A DNA stretch of 62,684 bases. Origin: Rhodanobacter sp. (GTDB lineage Bacteria; Pseudomonadota; Gammaproteobacteria; Xanthomonadales; Rhodanobacteraceae). Both the position numbers and the translations under genes were made by a program. This document shows, piece by piece, positions 7,765 through 17,941 of the stretch; the first letter of the stretch is position 1; each line of letters starts with the position of its first letter. The DNA lies in contig SCRO01000044.1 in assembly GCA_004298505.1 (NCBI GenBank), positions 1-62,684 on the forward strand, given 5' to 3'. The notes beneath the pieces were generated by a model, which ran no database searches, was not told the origin of the DNA, and saw only the letters and a program-made list of their open reading frames with translations.

Positions 7765-9783
7765 ATGAGCACGGTCGACCTGAGTCAATTCCACAAGACC
7801 TTTTTCGAGGAAAGCCTGGAAGGGCTGGACGCAATGGAGGCGGCCTTGCTGGCGCTGGATTCGGGCCAGACCGAGCCCGAGCTGGTGCACACGATCTTCC
7901 GCGCGGCGCACTCGATCAAGGGTGGCGCGGCTACATTCGGCTTTGCCGACGTGGCGGCATTCACCCACGTGGCCGAATCGCTGCTCGAGGAAGTGCGCAG
8001 CGAGCGGCGTGGTGTGGACGAAAAACTGATCGATCTGCTGCTGCATGCGGTTGATTGCCTGCGTGCCATGCTGGCCCGATCCCGCCGTGGCCAGCCAGTG
8101 GCCGACGCGGACAGCGAGGCGCTGCGCGCCGAACTGGTCCGGCTGGTCGGCGGCGAAGCGGCGCCGCCAGCGCCCGCCGCGGCGCCGAACGCCGCGTCGG
8201 TGGCGGGCTGGGACATCCGTTTCACGGCGCTGCCGCACCTGCTGCAGAGCGGCAACGATCCGCTGCGCCTGTTCCGCGAACTGCAGCAGCTGGGCCGGCT
8301 GGAAGTACTGCGCGCCGTTGTCGTCGATGCCGCGCCCGCGCAATTGGCCGAGCTCGATCCCAGCCAGTGCTTCCTCGGCTGGGAGCTGCGCCTGCACGGC
8401 GCCGTGGCACGGGCTGATATCGACGCGGTGTTCGACTGGCTCGACGGCGATTGCGAGCTGGCCATCGAGCCGGTGGCCGATGTCACGCCGGCCGCGCTGG
8501 TGGCCGCGCCGCCGCTGCCGGTGGCACCGCTGGTCGCGGCGCCAGCGCCGAAGGTGGACCCCGGGCCGCGCCGGATCCGCGCGAGTGCGGCGGCCTCCGC
8601 CGATGGCGGCTCGATCCGCGTGAGCGTGGACAAGGTCGATGCGCTGATCAACATGATGGGCGAGCTGGTGATCACCCAGTCGATGCTCAGTGACATCGGT
8701 GAACACTTCGATCAATCGCAACTGGAGCGGCTGCGCGAGGGTCTGGTGCAGCTGGAACGCAACACGCGCGAGTTGCAGGAAAGCGTGATGCGCATACGCA
8801 TGCTGCCGATTGCCTCGGTGTTCAATCGCTTCCCGCGGCTGGTGCGCGACCTGGAACACAAGCTGGGCAAGCAGGTCAGGCTGGAACTGCACGGCGAGCA
8901 CACCGAGCTGGACAAGACGGTGCTGGAGAAGATTGGCGACCCGCTGGTGCACCTGGTGCGCAACGCGATCGATCACGGCCTGGAAACGCCCACGCAACGC
9001 CGTGCCGCGGGCAAGCCGGAAACCGGCACGCTGCGGCTCGAGGCCTACCACGAGGGTGGCAATATCGTGGTGCAGATCAGTGACGATGGCGCTGGACTCA
9101 ATCATGCCGCGATCACCGCCAAGGCGGTGCAGTGCGGCTTGATTCGTCCCGAGCAGGAGCTCGATGATGCCGAGGTGGCCGCGCTGATCTTCCAGCCGGG
9201 CTTTTCCACCGCAGCCCAGGCCACCGATCTTTCCGGCCGCGGTGTCGGCATGGATGTCGTGCGTCGCAACGTGCGCGATCTCGGCGGCAGCATCGGCGTG
9301 CGCAGCCAGAGTGGCAAGGGCAGCGTGTTTACCATCGCGCTGCCGCTGACCCTGGCGATCATCGACGGCCTGGTCACCGCGGTGGGCGAGGAACGCTACA
9401 TCGTGCCGCTGATCTCCATTGTCGAATCGCTGCGGCTGCGCCCGGACATGGTGCGCAAGATCGCCGGCGGCGGCGAGGTGTTCCATTTTCGCGACGCCTA
9501 CCTGCCGATCATGCGCCTGCATCGCGCGTTCGGCTGCGCCGGGGCGGTCACCGATATCGAGCGCGGCATCGTGGTGGTGCTCGAGGAAGAGGGGCGTCGC
9601 GTGGGCCTGCTGGTCGACGACCTGCTCGGCCAGCAGCAGGCCGTGGTGAAGTCGCTGGAGGCGCATTACCAGCGGGTGGAAGGTATCTCCGGTGCGACCA
9701 TCCTGAGCGATGGCGCGGTGGCGCTGATCGTGGATGTCGGCGGCGTGGTGCGGTTGGGCCAGCAGCGCAGCGAGGCTGCCTGA
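7765..9783 (+). CDS. cheA: CheA sensor kinase of the second chemosensory system
   Basis: 672 aa from ATG 7765 (a GTG two codons earlier is possible). Hpt domain with His49 in [14 protein letters not shown]; an intermediate domain (about residues 152-245, [20 protein letters not shown]) as found between P1 and P3 in many proteobacterial CheA proteins; P3 dimerisation ([17 protein letters not shown]); ATPase with [18 protein letters not shown] and SGRGVGMDV; and a C-terminal CheW-like domain. It differs from the first CheA in carrying this extra domain and lacking the duplicated acidic peptides, so the two are not recent duplicates. Confidence 0.95.
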   Translation: MSTVDLSQFHKTFFEESLEGLDAMEAALLALDSGQTEPELVHTIFRAAHSIKGGAATFGFADVAAFTHVAESLLEEVRSERRGVDEKLIDLLLHAVDCLRAMLARSRRGQPVADADSEALRAELVRLVGGEAAPPAPAAAPNAASVAGWDIRFTALPHLLQSGNDPLRLFRELQQLGRLEVLRAVVVDAAPAQLAELDPSQCFLGWELRLHGAVARADIDAVFDWLDGDCELAIEPVADVTPAALVAAPPLPVAPLVAAPAPKVDPGPRRIRASAAASADGGSIRVSVDKVDALINMMGELVITQSMLSDIGEHFDQSQLERLREGLVQLERNTRELQESVMRIRMLPIASVFNRFPRLVRDLEHKLGKQVRLELHGEHTELDKTVLEKIGDPLVHLVRNAIDHGLETPTQRRAAGKPETGTLRLEAYHEGGNIVVQISDDGAGLNHAAITAKAVQCGLIRPEQELDDAEVAALIFQPGFSTAAQATDLSGRGVGMDVVRRNVRDLGGSIGVRSQSGKGSVFTIALPLTLAIIDGLVTAVGEERYIVPLISIVESLRLRPDMVRKIAGGGEVFHFRDAYLPIMRLHRAFGCAGAVTDIERGIVVVLEEEGRRVGLLVDDLLGQQQAVVKSLEAHYQRVEGISGATILSDGAVALIVDVGGVVRLGQQRSEAA

Positions 9784-9891
9784 ACGATATCAAGCAATGT
9801 GGCACGGCGCTACAAGGCCGGGCTCGACCCGTCGACGCGCCGAGCCGGTTGGCGTGCACGAACAAAGTTCACGGATCGATCACTCCTTCAA

Positions 9892-9900
9892 CCCCCCCCC
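9892..9900 (+). repeat. Nine-cytosine homopolymer in the MCP leader
   Basis: Nine consecutive C residues end directly against the AAGAGG ribosome-binding site of the following MCP, 14 nt before its ATG. No other homopolymer this long was noticed in the window besides the T-run of the terminator at 57340-57347. Tracts of this kind can change length by replication slippage. Confidence 0.9.
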
Positions 9901-9914
9901 AAGAGGTTTGCCAA

Positions 9915-11624
9915 ATGTTGTTTCCCAAGCGTTGGTCTTTCAACCGACTGAGCCTCAATGCACGCGTGGCGCTCGTCGTGGTGGTAGTGATGGTCGGGTT
10001 GGCCGGGCTTGCCGTGATGAATGCGTTCGAAAGCCGCGCCAGTCAGATGCAGGGGCTGGAAGCGACTTTGCGCAGCGAGATCGAGTCCGCGGTGTCAGTA
10101 GCCAACGACTTCCATGGGCGCGCCTTGAAAGGCGAGTTCAGCGAAGCGGAGGCGCAGAAACTCGCGCTGGCGCAGATCAGCCACATGCGATGGAATAACG
10201 GCGCGGGCTACATATTCGTGTTCGACAACCACTACGTGCTCAACGTGCATCCTGCATGGCCCGACAAGCTGGGCAAGAGCGTGCGCGAGGCGACCGACCA
10301 GAACGGCAAGCTGATCTTCCAGGCCATGCACGATGCTGACTTGAAGAGTGGCCACGGTTTGACCTACTACGACTGGCTCAAGCCAAACACCAAGGCCATC
10401 GTGGGCAAGCTCACCTATTCCCAGCTGTTCAAGCCTTGGGGCCTGCACTTCGGCGCTGGCGCCTACTTCGACGACATCGACGCGCAGTTCAGCCATCTCC
10501 TCATGTTGAACCTGGCCAAGGCTGGTTTCGTGGGCCTGCTGGTGATCTTGCTGGTGTGGTTGTCGATGCGCAGCATCCGCCGCAGCATTGGTGGCGAGCC
10601 GGATTTCGCGGTGGCCATGGCCGCACGCATAGCCAACGGCGACCTCGGCTCGCAAGCGGACGAGGAACGCTTTGCTGCCGGCAGCCTGCTCGCCGAGTTG
10701 GCGCGCATGCGGCTCAAGCTCACCGGTATCGTGGGTGAGGTGCAGCACGGTTCCGATGCCGTGAGCAGCGCTGCCCAGCAGATTGCCAAGGGCAACGACG
10801 ACCTGAGCCAGCGCACCCAGGAACAGGCCTCGAGCCTGGAGGAGACGGCCGCCTCGATGGAGCAGATGACCTCTACCGTGAAGCAGAACGCGGAGAACGC
10901 GAGCTACGCCAACCAGCTGGCCAACGGCGCACGCGAGCAGGCGCAGCACGGTGGCGAGGTGGCGGCGCAGGCGGTGGCTGCGATGGGCGAAATCAATGCA
11001 TCGAGCCGCAAGATCGCCGACATCGTGGGGCTGATCGACGAGATCGCGTTCCAGACCAACCTGCTGTCGTTGAATGCGGCGGTGGAGGCGGCGCGTGCCG
11101 GCGAGCAGGGGCGCGGTTTTGCGGTAGTGGCCAGCGAGGTGCGCAACCTGTCGCAGCGCAGTGCGGCGGCGGCGAAGGAGATCAAGGCGCTGATCACCGA
11201 AAGCGTGGCGCGGGTGCACGCCGGCAGCGAACTGGTGGACCAGTCCGGCGCGGCGTTGACCGACATCGTCGTCAGCGTGAAGAAAGTCACCGACATCGTG
11301 GCGGAGATCGCGGCGGCCAGCCAGGAGCAGTCGGCCGGCATCGACCAGGTCAATCGTGCGGTGATGCAGATGGACGAGGTGACCCAGCAGAACGCGGCGC
11401 TGGTGGAAGAGGCCGCGGCTGCGGCACGGGCGATGCAGGACCAGGCCGGCGAGTTGCAGCGGCAAATGAGATTCTTCCGGCTGCAAGGTGGCGTGCAGAT
11501 GCCCGCGCCGGAGATCGCGTTGCCGGTAGCTGCCGCACGCGTGGCGTCGGGCCCGCGCAAGCCGGTGGCGGGTCTTGTCGAGCCGGCGCGACAGGCCGCC
11601 GCCGGAGTCTGGACCGAGTTCTGA
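9915..11624 (+). CDS. Methyl-accepting chemotaxis protein with a single Cache sensor domain
   Basis: 569 aa from ATG 9915, with AAGAGG 8-9 nt upstream. Membrane helix at about residues 12-35, a periplasmic sCache-type domain (about 45-190, with [19 protein letters not shown] and [11 protein letters not shown]), a second membrane helix, HAMP, and a cytoplasmic signalling domain whose tip reads [20 protein letters not shown]. Adaptation segments include [17 protein letters not shown]. It ends in VWTEF, an xWxxF C-terminal peptide like the NWETF tether for CheR and CheB in Tar. The Cache fold suggests a small organic ligand; which one cannot be read. Confidence 0.94.
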   Translation: MLFPKRWSFNRLSLNARVALVVVVVMVGLAGLAVMNAFESRASQMQGLEATLRSEIESAVSVANDFHGRALKGEFSEAEAQKLALAQISHMRWNNGAGYIFVFDNHYVLNVHPAWPDKLGKSVREATDQNGKLIFQAMHDADLKSGHGLTYYDWLKPNTKAIVGKLTYSQLFKPWGLHFGAGAYFDDIDAQFSHLLMLNLAKAGFVGLLVILLVWLSMRSIRRSIGGEPDFAVAMAARIANGDLGSQADEERFAAGSLLAELARMRLKLTGIVGEVQHGSDAVSSAAQQIAKGNDDLSQRTQEQASSLEETAASMEQMTSTVKQNAENASYANQLANGAREQAQHGGEVAAQAVAAMGEINASSRKIADIVGLIDEIAFQTNLLSLNAAVEAARAGEQGRGFAVVASEVRNLSQRSAAAAKEIKALITESVARVHAGSELVDQSGAALTDIVVSVKKVTDIVAEIAAASQEQSAGIDQVNRAVMQMDEVTQQNAALVEEAAAAARAMQDQAGELQRQMRFFRLQGGVQMPAPEIALPVAAARVASGPRKPVAGLVEPARQAAAGVWTEF

Positions 11625-11649
11625 CCTGCACCCAAGCCGCTGCTGTGGA

Positions 11650-11672
11650 AAGGAAGCACTCCCTGCTTCCTT
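11650..11672 (+). terminator. Hairpin after the Cache MCP
   Basis: AAGGAAGCA (11650-11658), a 5-nt loop, then TGCTTCCTT (11664-11672): a perfect 9-bp stem 25 nt after the MCP stop. There is no long U-run after it, so it may attenuate rather than fully terminate. It sits just before the sigma-28 promoter of the next gene. Confidence 0.5.
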
Positions 11673-11690
11673 CGATCCGACTGGCCTTGC

Positions 11691-11717
11691 TCAAGTTTCG
11701 TGGCGGCGCGCCGACAC
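11691..11717 (+). promoter_or_regulatory. Internal sigma-28 (FliA) type promoter before cheW
   Basis: TCAAGTTT (11691-11698), an 11-nt spacer, then GCCGACAC (11710-11717). The -35 matches the FliA consensus at seven of eight positions. It would start the block cheW-MCP-cheR-cheD-cheB-MCP-STAS independently of the promoter at 6948. Confidence 0.75.
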
Positions 11718-11766
11718 AGTCAGGGAAATCAGTTGCGGCAAAACCCTTTCAAGAGGTAACCCTTCC

Positions 11767-12273
11767 ATGTACCAGAACGACCAGGGCACGGCACCGACCG
11801 TGCAGCAACTGACGTTCAGCCTGGCGGGCGAGGAATACGGGGTCGACATCCTGTCGGTGCGCGAGATCCGCGGCTGGTCGCGGGTGACGCGCATTCCGCA
11901 GACGCCGGCCTACCTGCTGGGGGTGTTGAACCTGCGCGGCGCCATCGTGCCGATCATGGACCTGCGCCTGCGCTTCGGCCTGGAGCGCGAGGTCTATGGC
12001 GACAGCACGGTGGTGATCATCGTGGCCCTCGCCGAGCGCTTGTTCGGCATCGTGGTCGACGCCGTATCCGACGTGGTCGACATCGACCCGGCTGCCATCA
12101 AGCCAGTGCCCGACATGGGCGTGATCGTGGATACCCGCTATCTGAAGGGCCTGGCCACCCACGTCGAGCGCATGGTGATGCTGCTGGATATCGAAAATCT
12201 GATGCGACCGGAAGACGTTGAAACGCTGGATGCTGCGCTGTCGCACGTCCAGGAAGTCGAAGTTGCCGCCTGA
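11767..12273 (+). CDS. cheW: CheW adaptor of the second system
   Basis: 168 aa, a full-length CheW: LTFSLAGEEYGVDILSVREIRGW, then LGVLNLRGAIVPIMDLR, then VVDAVSDVVDI and ATHVERMVMLLDIENLM. The ATG at 11767 follows AAGAGGTAA; an upstream in-frame TTG lies inside the MCP and upstream of the sigma-28 promoter, so it is rejected. It couples the two adjacent receptors to the CheA encoded upstream, and is much closer to canonical CheW than the copy after motD. Confidence 0.94.
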   Translation: MYQNDQGTAPTVQQLTFSLAGEEYGVDILSVREIRGWSRVTRIPQTPAYLLGVLNLRGAIVPIMDLRLRFGLEREVYGDSTVVIIVALAERLFGIVVDAVSDVVDIDPAAIKPVPDMGVIVDTRYLKGLATHVERMVMLLDIENLMRPEDVETLDAALSHVQEVEVAA

Positions 12274-12287
12274 ACCGGGGAACCTGT

Positions 12288-14009
12288 ATGCAAATTAAGA
12301 ATATCCTGGCGCGCTTGGCCAAGTTGTCCGGCTTGAGTGTCAAGGCGCGCCTGATCGGCGTGTTCGGCCTGCTCGGTGTAATGCTGATCATGGGTGCGGT
12401 CCTCGGCCTCGGCACCATGCAGATGCAGAACGAGGGCGCCCGCGAGATCTACCAGGAACAGATGGTGCCGGCCAACCTGGTGTCCGCGATCGCGCAGCGT
12501 TCGTTGATGTCGTATATCGCCCTGGGTGAGGCCAGCGCGCTGATCGCCAAGCCCGACCAGATGAAGCAGAAGGTCGACGACTTCAACAAGGCGCAGCTCG
12601 AGATCGCCGCGTTGCGCAAGAAGCTGGCCGCGATCCCGATGCATGGCCCGGTGGTGAAGCTGTACAAGGACTGGACGGCCACCGATGCCGACCTGGATTC
12701 CAACAGCAAGGACCTGCTGCAGGCGCTCGCCGACAAGGACGAAAGCGCGCCCGACCTGCTGGACATGCAGCTGCGCCCGTTGATGCTGGACCGGCAAAGC
12801 CGGCTGGCCAAGGTGATCGAGCAGCAGCGCGCCGACGCGCAGCAGAACTTCATGCAGCAGGTGCAGCGGTACAAGGCCGTGCGCATGCTCACCCTGGTCG
12901 CCCTGGCGGGTGGGCTGTTGCTGGCGCTGATCATGGCGGTGGTGCTGATCCGCTCGATCACCGGCCGTCTGGCGCGGGCCGTGTCCTACGCGCATGCCAT
13001 TGCCGAAGGGCGCCTGAGCCACGATATCCGGGTTGGCCGCCTTGATGAGTTGGGCAAACTCATCGACGCGTTCCGGACCATGGATGAACGGCTGAGCGAG
13101 ATCGTGGGCGAGGTGCGCCAGGGTTCCGATGCCGTGAGTATCGCCGCGCAGCAGATCGCCCGCGGCAACGACGACCTCAGCCAGCGCACCCAGGAGCAGG
13201 CCTCCAGTCTGGAGGAAACCGCCTCGTCGATGGAGGAAATGACCTCTACCGTAAAGCAGAACGCGGAGAACGCCAGCCATGCCAACCAGCTGGCGCGCGG
13301 GGCCCGCGAGCAGGCCGAGCATGGTGGCGAGGTGGCCGGCAAGGCGATTTCCGCCATGGCCGAGATCGACGCCTCCAGCCGCAAGATCGGCGACATCGTG
13401 GGCTTGATCCAGGAGATTGCCTTCCAGACCAACCTGCTGGCGCTCAACGCGGCGGTGGAAGCGGCGCGTGCCGGTGAGCAGGGCCGCGGCTTTGCGGTGG
13501 TAGCCACCGAGGTGCGCAGCCTGGCCCAGCGCAGCGCCGGCGCGGCGAAGGAAATCAAGGGCCTGATCGCCGATAGCGACGAGAAGGTGCGCGCCGGCTC
13601 GGCGCTGGTCAACCAGTCGGGCAAGGCGCTGGCCGAGATCGTCGACAGCGTGAAGAAGGTCACTGACATCGTGGCGGAGATCGCCGCGGCCAGCCAGGAG
13701 CAGTCCGCCGGCATCGACCAGGTCAACAACGCCGTGATGCAGATGGATGAGATGACCCAGCAGAACGCCGCGCTGGTGGAAGAGGCCTCGGCCGCCGCCC
13801 GCGCGATGCACGAGCAGGCGGGTGAGCTGAGTCGCCAGGTGGGCTTCTTCAAGCTCAACGACGACGGCAACAGCCCGCGCAAGCCCGCGCACGTCGAGGC
13901 GGTGGCGAAGCAGACCGAGGCGGTGTTTGCCGCCGTGCGCAAGCCGCAGCCGGCACCTGCCGTGGCCGGAGCGGATGCGGTCGCCGCTGGTGCATGGAAG
14001 GAATTCTGA
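12288..14009 (+). CDS. Methyl-accepting chemotaxis protein with a four-helix-bundle sensor
   Basis: 573 aa. Membrane helix at about residues 22-45, a periplasmic helical domain (about 46-195; ASALIAKPDQMKQKVDDF is typical of 4HB_MCP or Tar-like sensors), a second helix near 200-222 (LTLVALAGGLLLALIMAVVL), HAMP, and a signalling domain with tip [20 protein letters not shown]. It ends in AWKEF, again an xWxxF CheR/CheB-tether type peptide. The signalling half is highly similar to that of the Cache MCP while the sensor half is unrelated, as expected for receptors sharing one array. Confidence 0.94.
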   Translation: MQIKNILARLAKLSGLSVKARLIGVFGLLGVMLIMGAVLGLGTMQMQNEGAREIYQEQMVPANLVSAIAQRSLMSYIALGEASALIAKPDQMKQKVDDFNKAQLEIAALRKKLAAIPMHGPVVKLYKDWTATDADLDSNSKDLLQALADKDESAPDLLDMQLRPLMLDRQSRLAKVIEQQRADAQQNFMQQVQRYKAVRMLTLVALAGGLLLALIMAVVLIRSITGRLARAVSYAHAIAEGRLSHDIRVGRLDELGKLIDAFRTMDERLSEIVGEVRQGSDAVSIAAQQIARGNDDLSQRTQEQASSLEETASSMEEMTSTVKQNAENASHANQLARGAREQAEHGGEVAGKAISAMAEIDASSRKIGDIVGLIQEIAFQTNLLALNAAVEAARAGEQGRGFAVVATEVRSLAQRSAGAAKEIKGLIADSDEKVRAGSALVNQSGKALAEIVDSVKKVTDIVAEIAAASQEQSAGIDQVNNAVMQMDEMTQQNAALVEEASAAARAMHEQAGELSRQVGFFKLNDDGNSPRKPAHVEAVAKQTEAVFAAVRKPQPAPAVAGADAVAAGAWKEF

Positions 14010-14010
14010 G

Positions 14011-14892
14011 ATGGAGGCGGCGGCCAGCCAGGCCCTCGAAGACGCTTCTGCGGCTGGCGACGGGCCGCGGCTGGGCGACGCGGAATTTCAGTTCCTGCGC
14101 AAGTTCGTGCTCGAGCACTGCGGCATTTCGCTGGGTGAGCACAAGCGCCAGCTGGTGCAGGGTCGGCTGTTCCGCCGCCTGCGTGCGCTGGGGCTGAAGG
14201 AGTTCGGCAGCTATTGCGAGCTGTTGCGGCGCGAGCCGCACGGCGAGCTGGGCGAACTGGCCAGCGTGATCAGTACCAATGTCACCTCGTTCTTCCGCGA
14301 GGTGCACCATTACGACCTGCTGGCAACCGAGCTGCTGCCGCGCTGGCTCGAACAAAAGCGTGGCGCGGGCGACCGCCTGCGTATCTGGTCGGCCGGTTGC
14401 TCCACCGGCGAAGAGCCGTATGCCCTGGCGATGGTGCTGGCCGAGGCGATCGACAAGCATGGCGCCCGCGGCGTAGACGCGAAGATTCTCGCCACCGACC
14501 TGTCGCCGCAGGCGCTGGAGACGGCGCGCCGCGGCGTCTACCCGCTGGAGCGCCTCGGTGGGCTCAGCGACGAGTATCGCCGGCGCTGGATGCGGCGCGG
14601 CACGGGTGAGTACGAAGGCCTGGCCAGCGTGCATCCGCGGCTGCGCGAACTGGTCACCATTCAGGCGCTGAACCTGCTGCACGAGTGGCCGATGACCGGG
14701 CCGTTCGACGCCATCTTCTGTCGCAACGTGGTGATCTACTTCGAGCAGTCGACCAGGCAGCGGTTGTTCCAGCGCTACGCGCGGTTGCTGCCGGTGGGTG
14801 GCTACCTGTTCCTCGGGCACAGCGAATCGCTGCACGGCATCAACGATGATTTCGAGCTGATCGGCCGCACCGTCTACCGGAAGCGTCGCTGA
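14011..14892 (+). CDS. cheR: CheR, chemoreceptor glutamate methyltransferase
   Basis: 293 aa from ATG 14011, with GGAAGGAA 7 nt upstream. N-terminal helical domain (FLRKFVLEHCGISLGEHKRQ) followed by the SAM-binding fold: NVTSFFREVHHY, LRIWSAGCSTGEEPYALAM, ILATDLSPQALE, DAIFCRNVVIYF, YLFLGHSESL. It uses S-adenosylmethionine to methylate receptor glutamates. The two MCPs directly upstream carry C-terminal peptides fit for CheR docking. Its stop overlaps the cheD start. Confidence 0.96.
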   Translation: MEAAASQALEDASAAGDGPRLGDAEFQFLRKFVLEHCGISLGEHKRQLVQGRLFRRLRALGLKEFGSYCELLRREPHGELGELASVISTNVTSFFREVHHYDLLATELLPRWLEQKRGAGDRLRIWSAGCSTGEEPYALAMVLAEAIDKHGARGVDAKILATDLSPQALETARRGVYPLERLGGLSDEYRRRWMRRGTGEYEGLASVHPRLRELVTIQALNLLHEWPMTGPFDAIFCRNVVIYFEQSTRQRLFQRYARLLPVGGYLFLGHSESLHGINDDFELIGRTVYRKRR

Positions 14893-15542
14893 TGGATGTT
14901 CGCATGGCCGAGCGGCGGGTGACGCCTCTCGTTTCCCCGGCGCCACCTGGCTTCGAGCACCTGCGCCGGTTCTGGGACCCGACCCATGGCTGCATGACGG
15001 TCAAGCTGCTGCCCGGCGAGTTCTACGTCAGCGACCGGGAAGAAATGGTCAGCACCGTGCTTGGCTCTTGCGTGTCGGCCTGCATCCACGATAGCCGCCG
15101 CAGGCTTGGCGGTATGAACCACTTCATGCTGCCGGAGCCGTTCGGTGCACGCGACAGCTGGTCCTCTACCGTGGGGCGCGCGGCACGCTATGGCACAGAC
15201 GCGATGGAACAGCTGATCAACGCCCTCCTCAAGGCGGGTGGCCAGCGTGCCGACCTGCGCGTGAAGGTCTTCGGCGGCGCCCGCGTACTGGCCCGGATGA
15301 GTGATGTCGGCCAGCGCAACATCGAGTTCGTGCAGCGCTATCTGGCCACCGAGAACCTCGCCGTGGTGGCCTCGGACCTGGGTGACGCGTATCCGCGCCA
15401 GGTGCAGTTTTTCCCGCACAGCGGCAGGGCCCGCGTGCGTCTGCTGCGTCGCCGTGACGACCTGAAGCTGGTCGCCGACGAGCGCGGCTACCTCAAGCGT
15501 CTGGCAAATGATCCGATAAAGGGTGAGGTCGAGCTTTTCTAG
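14892..15542 (+). CDS. cheD: CheD, chemoreceptor glutamine deamidase
   Basis: 216 aa. The catalytic Cys60 (STVLGSCVSACIHD) and His77 (GGMNHFMLP) of CheD are both present, as is the later Ser/Thr region (DVGQRNIEFVQRYL). CheD converts receptor Gln residues to Glu so that CheR can act on them. ATG overlaps the cheR stop (TGATG). The C-terminus is GEVELF, which is shared almost exactly with the short MCP encoded two genes downstream. Confidence 0.95.
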   Translation: MDVRMAERRVTPLVSPAPPGFEHLRRFWDPTHGCMTVKLLPGEFYVSDREEMVSTVLGSCVSACIHDSRRRLGGMNHFMLPEPFGARDSWSSTVGRAARYGTDAMEQLINALLKAGGQRADLRVKVFGGARVLARMSDVGQRNIEFVQRYLATENLAVVASDLGDAYPRQVQFFPHSGRARVRLLRRRDDLKLVADERGYLKRLANDPIKGEVELF

Positions 15543-15556
15543 CCTGCCGGGCAGGC
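15542..15556 (+). other. Short hairpin between cheD and cheB
   Basis: GCCTGC, 3-nt loop, GCAGGC: a perfect 6-bp stem starting at the last base of the cheD stop. It has no U-run. It may be a weak pause or mRNA-stability element in the 83-nt gap before cheB, or chance. Confidence 0.35.
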
Positions 15557-15625
15557 ACGACATCGATGCAGCGGCAGCGGTTCAAGCGGGCTGGCGAGTT
15601 CATGGCAAGGTGAATTGGGACGGCA

Positions 15626-16717
15626 ATGGAAAGAGTGCGAGTACTGGTGGTCGACGATTCCGCCTTGGTGCGCAAGCTGATGTCGACGATGCTTGCCTGC
15701 GATCCGGCGATCGAGGTGGTGGGTACCGCCGCCGACCCGCTGATCGCGCGCGACAAGATCAAGCAGCTCAATCCCGACGTGCTGACCCTGGACGTCGAGA
15801 TGCCGCGCATGGACGGCATCACCTTCCTGGAGAACCTGATGCGACTGCGGCCGATGCCGGTGGTGATGGTGTCGTCGCTGACCGTCGAGGGCGCCGAGGT
15901 GACCTTGCGCGCGCTGGAGATGGGCGCGGTGGATTTCTTCGCCAAGCCCGACCACGATCTGGCCAGCCGCTTCGCGGAAAGTGCGCAGGAGATCTGCGAA
16001 AAGGTGAAGCTGGCCGCGCGCACCCGGCCGCGCGCGCGCACCGTGGTACGCAAGCTGGAAGCGCCGCCACGGTTGTCCGCCGATGCGGTGTTGCCGCGCG
16101 CGCGCAGCGCGGCCACGCGCGGGGGTGGCCCGATCATCGCCATCGGCGCCTCTACCGGCGGAACCGAGGCGGTGCGCGTGGTGCTGGAAGCGATGCCACC
16201 CGACGCCCCGCCGATTCTGGTGACGCAACATATTCCCGCCGCTTTCAGCGGCCCGTTTGCGCAGCGCATGGACCGCTGTTCGGCGATGCGTGTATGCGAG
16301 GCGCACGACGGCCAGCCGATCCAGTCCGGGCATGCCTACATCGCCCCCGGCAGCCATCACCTGCTGGTGATGTGGGATGGCGCGAAGTACGTCTGCCGCC
16401 TGCACGACGGCCCGCCGGTGAACCGGCACAAACCCAGTGTCGACGTGCTGTTCCGCTCGATGGCCGCCAGCGCCGGCGCGGCCACCATCGCCACCTTGTT
16501 GACCGGCATGGGCGACGACGGTGCGCGCGGCTTGCTGGAGCTGCGCCAGGCCGGCGCCGCCACGCTGGTGCAGGACGAGGGCAGCTCGGTGGTCTGGGGC
16601 ATGCCCGGTTCCGCCTGGAAGCTCGGTGCCGCCGACGAAATGCAAGCACTGGACCACATCGCCGCGCGCCTGCTGGCGTTGGCGCGCCAACCCCTTGCCA
16701 GCGCCGTGCGCGGCTGA
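15626..16717 (+). CDS. cheB: CheB, receptor methylesterase/deamidase
   Basis: 363 aa. N-terminal receiver (VDDS near residue 10, phospho-acceptor Asp56 in [16 protein letters not shown] loop), a linker of about 45 residues, and the methylesterase domain with Ser176 ([11 protein letters not shown]), His202 ([10 protein letters not shown]) and Asp298 ([12 protein letters not shown]). CheB removes receptor methyl groups when phosphorylated by CheA. It completes a cheR-cheD-cheB adaptation set; no cheB is seen in the flagellar cluster at the window start, so this copy may serve both systems. Confidence 0.96.
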   Translation: MERVRVLVVDDSALVRKLMSTMLACDPAIEVVGTAADPLIARDKIKQLNPDVLTLDVEMPRMDGITFLENLMRLRPMPVVMVSSLTVEGAEVTLRALEMGAVDFFAKPDHDLASRFAESAQEICEKVKLAARTRPRARTVVRKLEAPPRLSADAVLPRARSAATRGGGPIIAIGASTGGTEAVRVVLEAMPPDAPPILVTQHIPAAFSGPFAQRMDRCSAMRVCEAHDGQPIQSGHAYIAPGSHHLLVMWDGAKYVCRLHDGPPVNRHKPSVDVLFRSMAASAGAATIATLLTGMGDDGARGLLELRQAGAATLVQDEGSSVVWGMPGSAWKLGAADEMQALDHIAARLLALARQPLASAVRG

Positions 16718-16733
16718 ACCCAGGTAAGCCATC

Positions 16734-17912
16734 ATGGTTTCCATCTCTACGCTCTTCGCCAAACATCCCCTTCGCGGTGGCATCGCCAGTGCCCTGGCCT
16801 TGCTGTTGTCGCTACTGTGGCATCCGGCCTGGCTGGCGCCGCTGCTGGTGGCGGTGCTGACCCTCGTATGGATCGTGGAGTTGCGGCAACGCCCCGAGGT
16901 GCCCGTCGCGTCTGCCGCGCCCAGCCATGTCGGGCCGGTGCGCGAGGCACTGGAAGACGTGCGCGGTGCGCTGGTCGACGAGCTCGGCCACGCCAGCCGC
17001 GAGCTGCACCAAGGGCTCGGGTTGTTGCGTGACGCCGTCTCCGAGCTCGGTGGCGGCTTCGATGGCCTGTCCAGCAAGACCGCACTGCAACAGTCGTTGC
17101 TCAAGCAGATCATCGAGGTCCAGGATGGCGGCGTCTCGATCCAGGACTTTGCCGCGCGCACCGGCGACCTGCTGCAACACTTCGTGGGCATGATCGTGCA
17201 GATGTCGCGCGAGAGCTTGCGCATCGTTTATCGCATCGACGGCATGGCCAAGGACATGGATGCGGTATTCGGCCTGCTCAAGAACGTCAACACGATCGCC
17301 GAGGAAACCAACCTGCTGGCGCTGAACGCCGCGATCGAGGCCGCGCGCGCCGGCGAATCCGGCCGCGGCTTTGCGGTGGTGGCCGGCGAGATCCGCAACC
17401 TGGCCAGCAACTCCAACCAGTTCAACGAGCAGATCGGCAGCCACGTCGAGCGCGCGCGCAGCGCCATGGAGCAGTTGCGCGGCCTGGTCGGCGCGATGGC
17501 CTCGCAGGATCTCAACGTGGCGTTGTCGGCCAAGGGCGGCATTGACGCGATGATGGCCCACGTCACCGAAAGCGATGCCCGCACCAGTGCGGTGGCCGAC
17601 CAGGTGGTCGAGATCAATCGCGGTCTGGGCAGCGATGTGTCCACCACCATCCGCTCGCTGCAGTTCGAGGACATCCTGAGCCAGCTGCTCACGCAGACGC
17701 GTTTGCGGCTGGTGGAGCTGCAGGAAATCACCGCCGAATGCACCCGCGACATCGAGGAACTGGCCTGCGCACCGATGGACGCCGCGGCCCTGGATGAGCG
17801 CGCCCAGCGTGTGCGCAGCCGCCTGGCCGTGCAGCGCGAGAAGGCGCGCCTGCGTTCGGGTGGTCCGGCGTTGCAAAGCTCGATGGACGCGGGCGAGATC
17901 GAACTTTTCTGA
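16734..17912 (+). CDS. Short MCP-like signalling protein
   Basis: 392 aa. Two closely spaced hydrophobic segments at the N-terminus (about residues 16-30 and 32-48) leave essentially no periplasmic sensor domain. A coiled-coil region leads to a methyl-accepting tip ([35 protein letters not shown]) and then to an unusually long C-terminal helix with [20 protein letters not shown]. It ends GEIELF rather than in the xWxxF peptide of the other two receptors. It probably senses a cytoplasmic or membrane signal, or acts as an accessory regulator. Confidence 0.85.
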   Translation: MVSISTLFAKHPLRGGIASALALLLSLLWHPAWLAPLLVAVLTLVWIVELRQRPEVPVASAAPSHVGPVREALEDVRGALVDELGHASRELHQGLGLLRDAVSELGGGFDGLSSKTALQQSLLKQIIEVQDGGVSIQDFAARTGDLLQHFVGMIVQMSRESLRIVYRIDGMAKDMDAVFGLLKNVNTIAEETNLLALNAAIEAARAGESGRGFAVVAGEIRNLASNSNQFNEQIGSHVERARSAMEQLRGLVGAMASQDLNVALSAKGGIDAMMAHVTESDARTSAVADQVVEINRGLGSDVSTTIRSLQFEDILSQLLTQTRLRLVELQEITAECTRDIEELACAPMDAAALDERAQRVRSRLAVQREKARLRSGGPALQSSMDAGEIELF

Positions 17913-17941
17913 GACCATAAACAAGCTCTGGGGACAACACC

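Noticed and set aside
6819..7772. Upstream extension of fliK by more than 300 codons
   Set aside because: It would run through the STAS and response-regulator genes and upstream of the sigma-28 promoter; the TTG at 6818 has a good ribosome-binding site.
7273..9666. A 797-codon open frame on the minus strand across cheA
   Set aside because: It is a mirror of the codon bias of the plus-strand cheA: the product is His/Gln/Arg-rich with no domain, while the plus strand encodes a complete CheA with all motifs.
9784..9914. Possible sigma-54 promoter (TGTGGCACG near 9799)
   Set aside because: The GC element required 10 nt after the GG is absent, so the match covers only one half of the consensus.
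12138..13892. Long minus-strand frame across the second MCP
   Set aside because: Same GC-bias shadow effect. Its sequence repeats the coiled-coil periodicity of the MCP in reverse and shows no family pattern.
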